Source: Roseibium album (GTDB lineage Bacteria; Pseudomonadota; Alphaproteobacteria; Rhizobiales; Stappiaceae). From it: 64,000 nucleotides of DNA. The stretch lies in contig CXTY01000001.1 in the NCBI GenBank assembly GCA_001404055.1, forward strand, positions 124,001-188,000. Direction: 5' to 3'. Made by a program: the position numbers and the translations under genes. Of this stretch, positions 24,955 to 35,354 are shown piece by piece; the stretch's first letter is position 1; the number at the start of each line of letters is the position of its first letter. The notes under the pieces are model-generated. The model made no database searches. It was not told the origin of the DNA and worked only from the letters and a program-made list of their open reading frames with translations.

Positions 24955-26229
24955 ATGCTTACCGATGCATACGGGAACTCGTTGAGCACAAAGTCTGCAG
25001 TTGCGCGTGATGCTTACGACTTGGGTGTCCGGAAATTTCTCGGGGCTGAGCCAGACGTTTCTGAGGCATTTAATCAGGCGCTCGAGGCAGACGACAGTTT
25101 CGCGTTGGCTCATATTGGCCTTGCGCGTGAAATGCAGATGCGAAGCCAAACCGGCCATGTCAAGGCGAACCTTGCCCGCGCACGCGAACTGGCCGAAGGA
25201 CTTAGCGACCGGGAACGTTCTCACATAGATACAACCGGGCTGCTTCTGGAAGGCAAGTCCGCAGCCGCAAGGGCCGCAGTCTACGAGCACGTTGAAGAGT
25301 GGCCAACGGATGTCATGATAGCTCAGATGTGCACGAGCGTTTTTGGCCTTATCGGTTTTTCAGGCCTGCCTGGACGGGAGGCTGAACAGTTGGCTTACAC
25401 GACGCGTCTAACGCGACACTATGGTGCGAATTGGTGGTTCCGCGCGCAGTTGGCATTTGCCCAATTGGAAGTCGGACAACTGGCAGCGGCAGAAGCCAAT
25501 ATAGAAACGGCGCTTGAAGCCAACCCCAACAGCGCGCATTCCGCGCATATTCGCGCTCACCTGTATTATGAGAATCAGCAGGATAGCGAAGGACTTCGCT
25601 ACCTGACAGAATGGTGGAAAGACTATAGCCCGGAGGGAACGCTACATAATCATGTATCGTGGCACGTTGGGCTCTGGTCGCTGGAGGCTGGTGATCTAGA
25701 CAGGATGTGGCAGGTTCTGGACGCTCAAATCGCGCCGGAAATCAGCCATGGTCCACCACTCAATGTTTTGACAGATGCCTCTGCGCTCCTGTTTCGCGCC
25801 GAACTGATGGGTGTGGACATACCAACTGAACGGTGGCGGAAGATTAGCGACTACGCAGTTGCTCGATTTCCGAAAACCGGCCTTGCCTTCGCCGATGTCC
25901 ATGCAGCAATCGCGCACGCTCGAAGCGGCAATCGCGAAGCTTTGGACACTATTATTGAAAACGCGCGGGGACCGGCTGGTGACCTAACCAGCACTCTGGC
26001 CATGGGGTACAAGGCAATGGAGGATGGCAGCTGGGCAAGCGCAGCGGAGTTTTTCGAGGACGCTGTTCGCGATCATGCCAGAATTGGCGGTTCGAATGCG
26101 CAACGAGACTTGATAGACTTTTCTTTAGCTGCATGTCTTGCGCGCGACGGACGCAGGCAGGAAGCGCGAACCGTCTTGAAAATCACAAGACCAAGAGCGC
26201 TTGATAAGGAGCTGGTTGCAGGGCTTTAA
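24955..26229 (+). CDS. tetratricopeptide repeat protein (TTC38-like)
   Basis: 424 aa from the ATG at 24955, which has AAAGGGG 9 bp before. The order DAYGNSLSTKSAVARDAYDLG, LADDSFALAHIGLAR and LEANPNSAHSAHIRAHLYYE is typical of the TPR-repeat family related to human TTC38. No signal peptide or catalytic motif. Bacterial members are often next to sugar or aromatic metabolism genes, but here it stands alone. The role is probably as a protein-binding scaffold. Confidence 0.8.
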   Translation: MLTDAYGNSLSTKSAVARDAYDLGVRKFLGAEPDVSEAFNQALEADDSFALAHIGLAREMQMRSQTGHVKANLARARELAEGLSDRERSHIDTTGLLLEGKSAAARAAVYEHVEEWPTDVMIAQMCTSVFGLIGFSGLPGREAEQLAYTTRLTRHYGANWWFRAQLAFAQLEVGQLAAAEANIETALEANPNSAHSAHIRAHLYYENQQDSEGLRYLTEWWKDYSPEGTLHNHVSWHVGLWSLEAGDLDRMWQVLDAQIAPEISHGPPLNVLTDASALLFRAELMGVDIPTERWRKISDYAVARFPKTGLAFADVHAAIAHARSGNREALDTIIENARGPAGDLTSTLAMGYKAMEDGSWASAAEFFEDAVRDHARIGGSNAQRDLIDFSLAACLARDGRRQEARTVLKITRPRALDKELVAGL

Positions 26230-26312
26230 GATTGCTGAATGTGGCGCGGGAAACGTTTGTTCAGTGACGAAAACCTGGGAGCTTAACGCAAGAAGGGCAA
26301 CAAGTTTCAGCG

Positions 26313-27251
26313 CTATTTTCCTCTTGCGGAATGCGGAGAGCAAAGGTCAAAAACTTCAACGCTTTCCAGTTTCAACCGTAAGCAATTGTTTTGATTACCA
26401 GCCTGATGATCGGCGCGGCTTTTTACAGCATTTGGCAGTGAGAACCGGTCCAGTTCCTCAAGTTGACCATTTGCAAAACCTATAATCTTGAGCGTTCTTC
26501 GGCTGTCCGAGGGTACGCCGAGATCGGGCAAACTATCGTCATTGTAGAATATGTCCGCAGACAAGTTCTGATTGCGCGATCCGATCTTGTGATTGGAAAA
26601 TCCAGGCATCGACGCAATCGGTATAAGTTTGCTGCCCTGCCATTTTACAAAATAGAGCGTTCCGCCAATATGAGGTGTTTCAACATAGGAAATCTGGGGT
26701 GTGCCGTGGCCCGCGTAGTCAGCGATGCCTGCAATGTTCAACCATCTGTTTGGCCGACCAATGGCTGCAGTGCTTGCCAGCTCAACGAGTTTTTCGTCCC
26801 TGACGCCGAATATGGCGACGCTGGCACCTGCCTTCACATAAGAGCGTATCGTGATAACTTCTGGCCGGCCGTCTCCATCCATGTCTGCAAGACGAGGTGT
26901 ACGATCTTCAAAGACCTCCGTTGATGGCAGGGTCAGGGATAAACGGCGCCCGTCACGATATTCGACATGCAGAGAACCTGCCTCAATAGCATCGCCTAAA
27001 ATGCCGTGCCGATAGCGGGTGGTCGGGGAGCCGTACCAGGCTGCGATTTTGGTTTTCCCACCGACTTCATAAAATGCGAATTCACCGTCCGGCAGGCCGG
27101 TTTCCGGAGTTTGTCCTGACCCCTCCCAAACAGCCTTTGGTAATGGGGCGTCATTTGCGCTAGCAGGCAGTACCGCTGCCAGCAGGTTGAATACGATCAA
27201 AGAAGCGAGGTAACCGAAAGCCGAGATGCCGCTGCCCAAGAAACTCCTCAT
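26313..27251 (-). CDS. secreted FG-GAP/VCBS-like repeat protein
   Basis: 312 aa. Signal peptide residues 1 to about 33 (FLGSGISAFGYLASLIVFNLLAAVLPASA region). LADMDGDGRPEVITIRS is a calcium-binding FG-GAP/VCBS signature, and similar D-x-D-rich turns such as IADYAGHG and YNDDSLPDLGVPSD suggest several blades of a beta-propeller. Two Cys near the C-terminus (NCLRL, DLCSP) could form a disulfide. It starts 4 bp after the XRE regulator stop, so the two are co-translated. Function unknown; not enzymatic by sight. Confidence 0.72.
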   Translation of the reverse strand: MRSFLGSGISAFGYLASLIVFNLLAAVLPASANDAPLPKAVWEGSGQTPETGLPDGEFAFYEVGGKTKIAAWYGSPTTRYRHGILGDAIEAGSLHVEYRDGRRLSLTLPSTEVFEDRTPRLADMDGDGRPEVITIRSYVKAGASVAIFGVRDEKLVELASTAAIGRPNRWLNIAGIADYAGHGTPQISYVETPHIGGTLYFVKWQGSKLIPIASMPGFSNHKIGSRNQNLSADIFYNDDSLPDLGVPSDSRRTLKIIGFANGQLEELDRFSLPNAVKSRADHQAGNQNNCLRLKLESVEVFDLCSPHSARGK

Positions 27252-27255
27252 GTCG

Positions 27256-28062
27256 CTATTCCGCCGCGTATTTCGAGTTGGCCAGTTCGCCAAAGGCAAA
27301 CAGCATGTTTTCCGTCACCTTGTCCATCGGCACCATCAATTCGATTGTCATGCCTTCAATAACTGCGTCCTGGACAGATGCCAGTTGACCGAGAAGCGAT
27401 GTGAGCCGAAGACGGGTGCCATCCGGTCCGAGCAGTTCGACAGGAACAAAAATCGGTGTTTCTTCTCGGTAAACCTCATCCAGTCCGTCAAGAAAGCCGC
27501 TCTCACGTACTTGTTCAAGAATGTCCGCCATTTCCGGGTCGTCTGCAGCTTGTTTGAATAGCCGAGCTGCAAAAATTGGCGCGGCTTCCTCCCAGTTCAA
27601 AACACGCTCGCGAAAGGTTGCCGATGTGAAAATTCGAAACAAGTTGGCCGGTTCGTTCCGACCGTCGGTGAAATCGGAAAGAAACAATTTGGCCGGAACG
27701 TTCATTCGCAGAATTGTCCAGCGCTTATCAAGGACAAATGCCGGGAAGGGCCAGTTGGCCAGAAGGCGGTTCTCGATCAGGTTCAGCGCGTCCAGTACGT
27801 CAGGCGAGTCTTCTGCCAGGCAGCTGTAGGGGCTGGCGAACCCGGCGGTTTCGTAAAGCACCTGGGCACGACCAATTGGTAAGGCTAGTTCGCGCTCCAC
27901 GCGCTGGATCATGTAGCGGCTTGGGCGCGCGCGTCCGGTTTCCAGAAAAGACACGTGGCGCTGGGTAGAACCAAGTCTGCTGGCCAGCTCAACCTGACTG
28001 AACCCACGTTCACGGCGCAGAGATTTCAGGGATTTACCGAAAGCCGGGCAGGGAGTGTTCAT
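27256..28062 (-). CDS. XRE-family regulator with MmyB-like ligand domain
   Basis: 268 aa from the ATG at 28062. N-terminal helix-turn-helix (about 7-65): GKSLKSLRRERGFSQVELASRLG then STQRHVSFLETGRARPS. The remaining 200 residues form a MmyB-type PAS-like ligand domain (NWPFPAFVLDKRWTILRMN). Regulators of this class sit in oxidoreductase loci; here the partner downstream is a secreted FG-GAP protein and a MAPEG gene is divergent. The ligand is not known; fatty acids have been found in relatives. Confidence 0.85.
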   Translation of the reverse strand: MNTPCPAFGKSLKSLRRERGFSQVELASRLGSTQRHVSFLETGRARPSRYMIQRVERELALPIGRAQVLYETAGFASPYSCLAEDSPDVLDALNLIENRLLANWPFPAFVLDKRWTILRMNVPAKLFLSDFTDGRNEPANLFRIFTSATFRERVLNWEEAAPIFAARLFKQAADDPEMADILEQVRESGFLDGLDEVYREETPIFVPVELLGPDGTRLRLTSLLGQLASVQDAVIEGMTIELMVPMDKVTENMLFAFGELANSKYAAE

Positions 28063-28162
28063 GAATGCGGCAACCTTATTCCCTCTGAAGGAATTGCTGA
28101 GAATTTCAAAAGAAATAGGTTTGCCAACGACTTCATACAAATCACGAAACCGGGAACGACAA

Positions 28163-28549
28163 ATGACGACATGGATATTAGCGGCTCTGGGACTTTATCT
28201 CGGTCAGATATATTTGAGTGCCTTGATTTACTTCCCGACGGAGGGAGCACTCCGTCACCTCGGCGGCAGGGACGACCAGCCTGAAAAGGGCAAGCTCACG
28301 AAGCGTTCTGACCGTGCGCTGGTGAATATGAAAGAGAACCTGCCGCTGTTCTTCGTGCCGGCACTTTTGACCTACGTTGTTCCTGGTGCGAACCTGGAGT
28401 TGGCTATCCTGGGCGCGCAGGTCTTCTTTCTTGGGCGTCTTGCCTATGTGCCTCTATATCTAACCGGCATTCCAGGATTGCGCTCGCTTGCATATACAGT
28501 TGCCTTTGTCGGCAATGTTGTTGTTGCCTGGGCTTTGTTTTCCAACTGA
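28163..28549 (+). CDS. MAPEG family membrane protein
   Basis: 128 aa, four membrane helices. The loop between helices 1 and 2 and ENLPLFFVPALLTYVVPG with RLAYVPLYLTGIPGLRSLAY are characteristic of bacterial MAPEG proteins, relatives of microsomal glutathione transferases. The ATG at 28163 is used because it starts right at helix 1; the longer frame up to 28055 overlaps the divergent regulator. Divergent from the XRE gene, 100 bp apart, and therefore a likely target. Confidence 0.82.
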   Translation: MTTWILAALGLYLGQIYLSALIYFPTEGALRHLGGRDDQPEKGKLTKRSDRALVNMKENLPLFFVPALLTYVVPGANLELAILGAQVFFLGRLAYVPLYLTGIPGLRSLAYTVAFVGNVVVAWALFSN

Positions 28550-28563
28550 GGCGAAGAGTGAAA

Positions 28564-28596
28564 TTGGAAGCTGGCCAAAGTTCAGCTTCCTTTAAT
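28564..28596 (+). terminator. hairpin after MAPEG gene
   Basis: Stem GGAAGCT/AGCTTCC with an 11-base loop followed by TTTAAT, 16 bp after the MAPEG stop. Moderate T-run. Confidence 0.5.
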
Positions 28597-28601
28597 CACC
28601 T

Positions 28602-29072
28602 CTATTCATCACCATCCGATTTGGCGCTATCCGCTTTGTACGGTTGGCGCGCGCCGTGAACAAAATTCATGGCATGCCCATTCAGGCAGTAACGTAGTCC
28701 GGTCGGCTGCGGGCCGTCTGGAAAAACATGCCCAAGGTGAGCGTCACAGTCCTTGCAGCGAATTTCAGTACGGGTCATGCCATGTGAACTGTCTTCAAGT
28801 TCCCGGATGGCTTCCGGGTGGACAGCTTCAAAGAAGCTGGGCCAACCACAGCCGGCATCAAATTTGGAGTCCGACATGAACAGCGGCGCATCACAGCAAA
28901 CGCAATCATAGCGACCTATCAATTTGTTGTCCCAATGAGGGCCCGTAAAAGGTCGCTCGGTACCAGACTGCCGGGTTACGTAAAACTGCTCCGCTGTCAG
29001 CTGATCCATCCATTCGGCAGTTGTCTTTTTTACTTTTGGAGCATCATCATCACGGGTGAAATCGTCACTCAT
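28602..29072 (-). CDS. msrB: peptide-methionine (R)-S-oxide reductase
   Basis: 156 aa from the ATG at 29072, preceded by AGGAAC. Repairs the R epimer of oxidised methionine, with thioredoxin as reductant. Zinc ligands are the two CxxC pairs C57/C60 (CVCC) and C106/C109 (CKDC). The catalytic Cys is C129 in RYCLNG; C75 in CGWPSF is the usual resolving Cys. All are intact. It is followed downstream on the same strand by nothing and preceded by a GGDEF gene 84 bp upstream. Confidence 0.93.
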   Translation of the reverse strand: MSDDFTRDDDAPKVKKTTAEWMDQLTAEQFYVTRQSGTERPFTGPHWDNKLIGRYDCVCCDAPLFMSDSKFDAGCGWPSFFEAVHPEAIRELEDSSHGMTRTEIRCKDCDAHLGHVFPDGPQPTGLRYCLNGHAMNFVHGARQPYKADSAKSDGDE

Positions 29073-29156
29073 CACCAGGTTCCTGTTTCGGATGTTGTAT
29101 GTAAGAGATAAGTAGAGCAGCAAGAGGCGGCAAGTCGTGAATAATATCCCCGGCAA

Positions 29157-30134
29157 TCAACGGGTTAAAAAATCCACGACAGTCTTCACTCTGTTGCCAC
29201 CTTCCTGACGCGCCAGAAATACGCAGTTTTCGGCAGCTGCCAGAATAAATTCGGAACTCTCCGTAACACCAGTTTGTTCGGCAACGGCACAGGCAGCACC
29301 AACCGAGGCGGTCAACATACTTTCACCGTTGGTGTTATCTGGAATGGGAATGCCGAGATCCTGGATCGCAATATGAATGTAGGCACTGATCGTTTCTGCC
29401 CCCATTTCATGCGTGCGCGGTAAAAGGAGTGAAAATTCCGAAGTTGCGGTTCGTGCCACGATGTCGGCAGGGCGGCGTGCCGTTTCCTTGAGCGTTGTGG
29501 CGACCTTTGTAAGGCAATCTTCAGCAGCTCTTTCGCCGCACTGTTCTGAGAGCGCCTCAAACCGGTCAAGGGAGACCTTGATCAAGCTGGTATGGGTTTT
29601 CTCGCGCAGGGCAACCGCCCATTCGCGTTTCAAACTGTCTTCAAAGGTGCGGCGATTATAGAGCCCCGTAAGTGGGTCAGTCTGGCTTGCTGCTTCCAGC
29701 AGACTCTCAAGTTCCTTCCGCTTGGCAATGCTGCGGAAATAGACCGCAAATGCATAAGGCTCTCCGGAAGTGTCCTTGACGAGGTGCGTGTTCGTCTCCG
29801 CCCAGATTAGCGGGCCGAATGCTGATCTGAGCTGCAAATCTGCCTGGGGCAGGGCCCCTTTTGGATCACCCTTTCCAGAGAGGATCTGGTGCAGCAGTTC
29901 ACCGTCCTTGTTGGGATCGCCAAGGTAGACAAGATCACTTAAATGGCCTGCAAACGTGTCCGGCTTCCATCCGAACATCTGCTCCGCGGATGGGGAAACA
30001 TAGGCAGGCGCTCCATCGAGAGCCAAAAGCACAAGCACGTCCTTGCTGAGATCGACAAGTGCCCGAAAGTCGATGTCAACCGGACGGAGCAGATCTTTCC
30101 CGGAAAGTCTGTCGCTGTTGTTGTCCGACGCCAT
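29157..30134 (-). CDS. PAS-GGDEF domain protein with degenerate GGDEF signature
   Basis: 325 aa. The PAS domain covers about 25-150 (FRALVDLSKDVLVLLALDG, YVSPSAEQMFGWKP). The GGDEF domain begins SQTDPLTGLYNRRTFE at about 160, but the active-site loop reads ATSEF instead of GGDEF (ADIVARTATSEFSLLLP), so diguanylate cyclase activity is unlikely. The inhibitory-site RxxD (RPAD), five residues before, is kept, which is compatible with c-di-GMP binding. Start ATG at 30134 follows GCGAGGCAG; no signal peptide, so cytoplasmic. Confidence 0.85.
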   Translation of the reverse strand: MASDNNSDRLSGKDLLRPVDIDFRALVDLSKDVLVLLALDGAPAYVSPSAEQMFGWKPDTFAGHLSDLVYLGDPNKDGELLHQILSGKGDPKGALPQADLQLRSAFGPLIWAETNTHLVKDTSGEPYAFAVYFRSIAKRKELESLLEAASQTDPLTGLYNRRTFEDSLKREWAVALREKTHTSLIKVSLDRFEALSEQCGERAAEDCLTKVATTLKETARRPADIVARTATSEFSLLLPRTHEMGAETISAYIHIAIQDLGIPIPDNTNGESMLTASVGAACAVAEQTGVTESSEFILAAAENCVFLARQEGGNRVKTVVDFLTR

Positions 30135-30557
30135 CTCTGCCTCGCTCAAAATTCTGTTGGCAATGCTTAGCCTTATATGAAACTGAACGGCATTCACGCC
30201 ATGAAATCAAGGGGGGAGACTTCTTTCTTGGTGCTGTGCCCAGAGTGTGCCGCTTTTCCTCAATAGATGAGCGGTCAAAATGTGGTGGCTTCTCTCCTGT
30301 TTCTCCCCATGGATACTAATCTTGCGTGAGTTAGAAGATGAATGTGAATAGTCTGGCGCTCAGTGGAACTTTCTGCTCAAAAATCTGTCGAGTAGAACCG
30401 AAACCTGTCTAAAACCGCTCGTCGGTACTAAACAGGACCAAAATCGACTGCTTGGGACATGTCATAATATTTCCAGCTCGCTATTATTCGGCAAAATGGT
30501 GTTGATTCGATTAGATAGGCACCTGTCGTTTCTTGAAAATCGTGACGAAAGATCATC
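30135..30557. other. intergenic region upstream of the mrp operon
   Basis: 423 bases with no convincing gene or hairpin. It must hold divergent promoters for the GGDEF gene and for mrpABCDEFG. I see no clear sigma-70 or sodium-responsive element; the part next to mrpA is AT-rich. Confidence 0.4.
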
Positions 30558-32951
30558 ATGACACCAGTAGTGATCGACGACACCACACTCTACGCCGTTT
30601 TGGCGCCGTTTGCTGCGGCTGTGGTAGCGCCCATCCTAACGCGCTGGTTCAAGCACAACGCTGCTTGGCCTCTTGCAATTGTGCCTGCTCTGATCTTTCT
30701 ACATTTTGCCGGATTTGTCGGCCCCGTATCTGAGGGCAAGAGCTTTATTGCGGCCAAGTCCTGGGCACCCAGTTATGGCATAAACTTTTCCGTTTACGTC
30801 GATGGTTTGTCGACGCTTTTCGCGATGCTGATTTCGGGTATTGGAACATTCATCATTCTCTATGCCGGCGGATACCTGAAAGGGCATCCGCAACAGGGGC
30901 GTTTCTTTTCATTCCTGTTCATGTTCATGGGGTCAATGCTTGGGTTGGTTCTGGGTAATAACCTGATATCGCTGTTCATTTTCTGGGAACTGACGTCGGT
31001 TACATCCTTCCTGCTCATCGGTTTTGATCATTTGCGCGCAGCTTCGAGGCGTGCAGCGATACAGGCCCTTGTGGTCACGGGCGGGGGAGGGCTCGCACTT
31101 CTGGCCGGGTTTATCCTCATCATCTCGGCGACTGGTGAAATCGAGATGTCAGCGCTGCTTGGTTCGCCGGAAATCATCAAGAATTCGGGCCTTTACCTGC
31201 CGATTTTTCTGCTTGTGTTGGCTGGAGCTTTCACCAAGTCGGCGCAGTTTCCCTTCCATTTCTGGCTGCCCAACGCGATGGAGGCGCCGACGCCGGTGTC
31301 CGCGTACCTGCACTCGGCCACCATGGTCAAGGCGGGTGTTTATCTGCTGATGCGCATGCAGCCCGTACTGGGAGGCACCGAGCTTTGGACGACTGTGCTG
31401 CCGCTTTTTGGTGGCATCACGCTCCTGGTCGGAACCATTTTGGCTGTTCGCCAGACCGACCTGAAACTGATGCTGGCCTACACCACCGTTGCTTCGCTTG
31501 GTCTGCTTGTGATGCTGACAGGCACAAGTGAAGTAAAGGCGCTCGAGGGCGCCGTGCTTTATCTCTTGGCGCACTCGCTTTTCAAGGGCGCGCTCTTCAT
31601 GGTGGCGGGTACAATCGACCATGAAGCCGGCACGCGCGACATTACAAAGCTCGGCGGGTTGCGTTCTGCCATGCCGATCACCTTTGTGGCCGCTTGTCTT
31701 GCAGCGCTCTCCATGGCTGGCTTGCCTCCCTTTATCGGCTTTGTCGCCAAGGAGGTCCTTTATTACGGTACCTGGGGCTGGCTGGAATTCTGGGGGCTGC
31801 CATTGACGCTTACAGCGCTTGTTGGCAATGCCCTGATGTTTGTGATCGCAGCCGCGGTGGCTCTCAAACCGTTTTTGGGGCCAAAGATCGAGACTCCCAA
31901 ACATGCGCACGAAGGACCGGTGTTGCTGTTTGCCGGTCCTGTCGTGCTATCGGTCCTCGGGCTGGGCTTGGCACTCTTCACACACACCACGGGTGAGCTT
32001 CTGATCGCACCGACGCTTGCGTCAGTGAGTGGGACATTTGTTGAACTCGACCTTCATCTCTGGCCGACCTATATTTTCGGCAATGTTGCCCTTTATCTCT
32101 CGCTGATCACGATTGGTTTGGGTGTGATCTTATTCACTCAGATCAACAAGCTCCGCAACCTGATTGGTTTGGTGCTGACTGCAATCGGTTGGGGGCCGGA
32201 CAAAGGCTTTGACCAGTTTGTCGCCGGAATTGTTGGGTTCTCAAGTTGGCTTACGCGGCGCCTGCAGACCGGCAAGATGCAGACCTACATGCTGGTGATT
32301 TTTGGTTTCACCGCGCTTGCTGTCCTGGTGCCAGCTTTTCTGTCGAACAGTTTACCGGCGATACCAAAGGTGCCGGATTATCGTTTTTATGAATGGGGCA
32401 TCCTGCTGATAGCAGTCTTGGGACTGATTGCGGTTCTGATCGCCAAGACCCGGCTGACGGCTATTGTCTCACTCGGTATTCAGGGCTTTGCGGTTGCGCT
32501 GATTTTCATGATGTTTGGTGCGCCGGACCTGGCCTTCACGCAGTTCATGGTTGAAACGCTCTCGGTCGTCATTCTGGCTCTTGTGATGACGCGTCTTAAC
32601 CTGTCTCCCCGGGATCATCGTCACGCGGGCAACGCCGTGATCACAGGTGTAGTTGCGGCGGCGGTCGGACTGGGGTTGATGCTGACTTTGCTCGCAATAA
32701 CCCAGCAGCCATTTGACAGCCGTCTTTCAGATTTCTTCACCGAGTACAGCCGTTCGATTGCCCATGGCCGCAATATCGTGAACGTTATTCTGGTCGACTT
32801 CAGGGGCTTTGATACGCTTGGCGAAATCGCTGTGGTCGTGCTTGCAGGCTTGTGTGTGCTGGCCTTGATACGCGTGAGGACCAAGCCGGACATTCCTGAC
32901 GAAACATCGTCGAATGAGACAACACAAACCCAGACTGCGGAGGCACGCTGA
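30558..32951 (+). CDS. mrpA: Na+/H+ antiporter subunit A (MrpA)
   Basis: 797 aa, about 20 membrane helices. Large proton-pumping-like subunit of the seven-component Mrp complex, homologous to NuoL. The middle contains [23 protein letters not shown] and MVKAGVYLL, the conserved proton-channel core, and [25 protein letters not shown] is the MbhD/MbhE-type C-terminal part. The start ATG has GAAAG upstream. The next gene starts within its stop codon, so translation is coupled. The complex exports Na+ (or other monovalent cations) in exchange for H+. Confidence 0.95.
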   Translation: MTPVVIDDTTLYAVLAPFAAAVVAPILTRWFKHNAAWPLAIVPALIFLHFAGFVGPVSEGKSFIAAKSWAPSYGINFSVYVDGLSTLFAMLISGIGTFIILYAGGYLKGHPQQGRFFSFLFMFMGSMLGLVLGNNLISLFIFWELTSVTSFLLIGFDHLRAASRRAAIQALVVTGGGGLALLAGFILIISATGEIEMSALLGSPEIIKNSGLYLPIFLLVLAGAFTKSAQFPFHFWLPNAMEAPTPVSAYLHSATMVKAGVYLLMRMQPVLGGTELWTTVLPLFGGITLLVGTILAVRQTDLKLMLAYTTVASLGLLVMLTGTSEVKALEGAVLYLLAHSLFKGALFMVAGTIDHEAGTRDITKLGGLRSAMPITFVAACLAALSMAGLPPFIGFVAKEVLYYGTWGWLEFWGLPLTLTALVGNALMFVIAAAVALKPFLGPKIETPKHAHEGPVLLFAGPVVLSVLGLGLALFTHTTGELLIAPTLASVSGTFVELDLHLWPTYIFGNVALYLSLITIGLGVILFTQINKLRNLIGLVLTAIGWGPDKGFDQFVAGIVGFSSWLTRRLQTGKMQTYMLVIFGFTALAVLVPAFLSNSLPAIPKVPDYRFYEWGILLIAVLGLIAVLIAKTRLTAIVSLGIQGFAVALIFMMFGAPDLAFTQFMVETLSVVILALVMTRLNLSPRDHRHAGNAVITGVVAAAVGLGLMLTLLAITQQPFDSRLSDFFTEYSRSIAHGRNIVNVILVDFRGFDTLGEIAVVVLAGLCVLALIRVRTKPDIPDETSSNETTQTQTAEAR

Positions 32952-33370
32952 TGCGCACGATTATCTTCCGCACCATTGCGCCGTACCTGACAGCCTTGAT
33001 GGTTCTGTTCTCGATATTTGTGCTGCTACGTGGACACAATGAGCCCGGCGGCGGGTTTATCGGTGGTCTCATAGCGGCGTCAGCCCTGGCGATTTTCGGG
33101 ATTGCCTGCGGCGTTGCCTCGGTCCGCCGCGCAATTGTCTTTCACCCGATGAGTGTTGCCGGTTTCGGTCTCTTTATCGGAGCACTCGCGGGAACCTTAT
33201 CGTTTTTCAAGGACCAGGCCTTCATGACCAGTCAATGGCTGATCTTCCACATCTTCGATGCGGAGATCGCGCTTTCGACGCCGTTGATATTCGATATAGG
33301 GGTCTATCTCGTCGTGGTCGGAGCAATCGGTTCAATCGCTCTGGCACTGGAAGAAAGGGAGGTCGATTGA
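32951..33370 (+). CDS. mrpB: Na+/H+ antiporter subunit B (MrpB)
   Basis: 139 aa with four helices. [20 protein letters not shown] is the MnhB signature. It overlaps mrpA by one base and mrpC by one base. The separate A and B genes make this a seven-gene (group 1) system, not the fused A' type. Confidence 0.95.
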   Translation: MRTIIFRTIAPYLTALMVLFSIFVLLRGHNEPGGGFIGGLIAASALAIFGIACGVASVRRAIVFHPMSVAGFGLFIGALAGTLSFFKDQAFMTSQWLIFHIFDAEIALSTPLIFDIGVYLVVVGAIGSIALALEEREVD

Positions 33371-33747
33371 TGGAAACCGGCGTCGTCGTTCTGATCGGCC
33401 TGTTTTTCGCTGTCTCGGTCTATCTCATGCTTTCCAAACAGCTCGTCCGGATGCTGCTGGGTATTGCGATTTTGGGGAACTCGGTGAACATGCTCATTTT
33501 TGCAAATGGCAGGCTTACCCGTGAAGTGCCACCGCTTATCCCGAAACATCTCTATACGCCGGAGTTCGCCACGGCGAACCCGCTTCCACAGGCGCTCGTG
33601 CTGACCGCGATTGTGATTTCGTTCTCGTTTTTTGCATTTCTTCTGGTGCTTGCATTCCGCGCCTATCAGGAATTGGGAACTGACGAAGTAAACAAGATGC
33701 GCGTTGCCGAACCTGACGACAATCAAACTCCGCCACAAGGGTACTGA
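33370..33747 (+). CDS. mrpC: Na+/H+ antiporter subunit C (MrpC)
   Basis: 125 aa, homologous to NuoK. GIAILGNSVNMLIFANG and ALVLTAIVISFSFFAFLLVL are the conserved helices. The ATG lies in a TGATG overlap with mrpB; the longer upstream frame is inside mrpB in another reading phase and is not used. It is followed by mrpD 5 bp later. Confidence 0.95.
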   Translation: METGVVVLIGLFFAVSVYLMLSKQLVRMLLGIAILGNSVNMLIFANGRLTREVPPLIPKHLYTPEFATANPLPQALVLTAIVISFSFFAFLLVLAFRAYQELGTDEVNKMRVAEPDDNQTPPQGY

Positions 33748-33752
33748 GCTTT

Positions 33753-35354
33753 ATGGCTGGTTCTTCCGTTTCCGTCGATCTTACGCAAGCCATGGTTACT
33801 GCGCCTGTCGCGGCTGGTGACTGGCTGATAGTGGCCCCATCGCTGATCACGATGCTGGGCGGATCACTTTGTCTGATGCTGCGCAAAAACACGGAGCTTC
33901 AACCCAAGCTTGGCATAGCGTTTCTAGCACTTCTCGTGCTTGCCTCTCTGGCGTTGCTTGTGCGTGTCCTTGATTACGGCGTTATCACCATGGTGATGGG
34001 CAGCTGGCTACCGCCATTCGGGATTGCACTCACAGTGGATGCACTCGGCGCAACGTTGACACTCATTGGCTCGATAGTGGCTCTCTGTGCCGGCATCTAT
34101 GGCATGGCGACAGTCGATGGAACCGGTCGGCGCTATGGGTTCTACCCATTCCTTCTCTTGCTCATGACTGGCGTATGCGGTGCCTTTCTAACTGGTGACG
34201 TCTTCAACCTCTATGTCTGGTTTGAGGTTCTGTTGATCTCGTCTTACGGCATGCTGATTTTGGGGAATGACCGGATCCAGCTGGACGGTGCAGTAAAATA
34301 TGGTGTGCTCAACCTTGTTGGCACGAACCTTTTTCTGATCGCCACTGGCTTGCTCTACGGCATTTTCGGCACGCTCAACATGGCCGATATTGCGATGAAG
34401 GTGTCCGCTCTGGAAAATCCGGCGTCCGGCACACTCTCAACAGTAGCAGCGCTCTATTTCCTGGCCTTTGCGATGAAAGCCGCTGCGTTTCCTGTAAACT
34501 TCTGGCTTCCAGCCTCCTATCACACGCCTAATGTGGTGGTGTCGGCTGTCTTTGCGGGGTTGCTGACAAAGGTGGGTGTATACGCGCTGATCCGCATTTT
34601 TGTGCTGATCTTGCCAGATTCACTTGAATATATGGCCGATCTGATCAGTCTCGTCGCGATTGCAACACTTTTGACCGGCGCTTTTGGCGCGTTGGCGCAA
34701 AGTGAAATGCGCCGCTTGCTGGGATATCTGGTCATCGCTGGTATCGGGGCGATGCTGGCCGGTGTCGTGGTCGGATCGATCGAGGCGATTTCAGGCGCAA
34801 TATTTTATGCGGTACATTCGATCATCGTGATGACCGCGCTCTATATGGCTGCAGGTATCATGAGTTACATGGGCGGGTCCTACGATCTGCGAAAGCTTGG
34901 TGGCCTTTACCAGAAAAATGCCGCTTTCGCCGGCGTGTTTCTGGTACTGGGATTTGCGGTCTCCGGTCTGCCACCTTTCTCGGGATTTTGGCCCAAGATC
35001 ATGCTCGTGCAGGCAGCCTTCAATGATGGATGGGGCTGGCTCGGTGCCGCTATCCTGGTCAGCGGTTTCCTGACCACTTTGGCGATGGGCCGTGTTTGGA
35101 TTTATGCGTTTTGGCGTGGGGGTCCGGAAGGGACGCCTGACGGTACGAGCATCGCGATTCCCGCGGGAAGCGTTGTTCAGCTTGGTGGAGCTGCACCGTG
35201 GATACCATTGGGTATTCTCACTGCTCTCGTGATCTACTTCGGACTACAGCCAGAGTGGATGATTGAACTCTCAACACAAGGCGCGGTCGGCGTCGGTGCC
35301 GGTGTCGATGATCCGGTTGGTTACTTACGATCAGTCTTTGGAGATCAGGGATGA
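33753..35354 (+). CDS. mrpD: Na+/H+ antiporter subunit D (MrpD)
   Basis: 533 aa, about 14 helices, NuoM/NuoN-like. FPVNFWLPASYHTPNVVVSAVFAGLLTKVGVYALIR is the proton-antiporter core in pieces; GLPPFSGFWPK comes later. The second proton-translocating subunit. Its end overlaps mrpE by four bases (ATGA). Confidence 0.95.
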   Translation: MAGSSVSVDLTQAMVTAPVAAGDWLIVAPSLITMLGGSLCLMLRKNTELQPKLGIAFLALLVLASLALLVRVLDYGVITMVMGSWLPPFGIALTVDALGATLTLIGSIVALCAGIYGMATVDGTGRRYGFYPFLLLLMTGVCGAFLTGDVFNLYVWFEVLLISSYGMLILGNDRIQLDGAVKYGVLNLVGTNLFLIATGLLYGIFGTLNMADIAMKVSALENPASGTLSTVAALYFLAFAMKAAAFPVNFWLPASYHTPNVVVSAVFAGLLTKVGVYALIRIFVLILPDSLEYMADLISLVAIATLLTGAFGALAQSEMRRLLGYLVIAGIGAMLAGVVVGSIEAISGAIFYAVHSIIVMTALYMAAGIMSYMGGSYDLRKLGGLYQKNAAFAGVFLVLGFAVSGLPPFSGFWPKIMLVQAAFNDGWGWLGAAILVSGFLTTLAMGRVWIYAFWRGGPEGTPDGTSIAIPAGSVVQLGGAAPWIPLGILTALVIYFGLQPEWMIELSTQGAVGVGAGVDDPVGYLRSVFGDQG

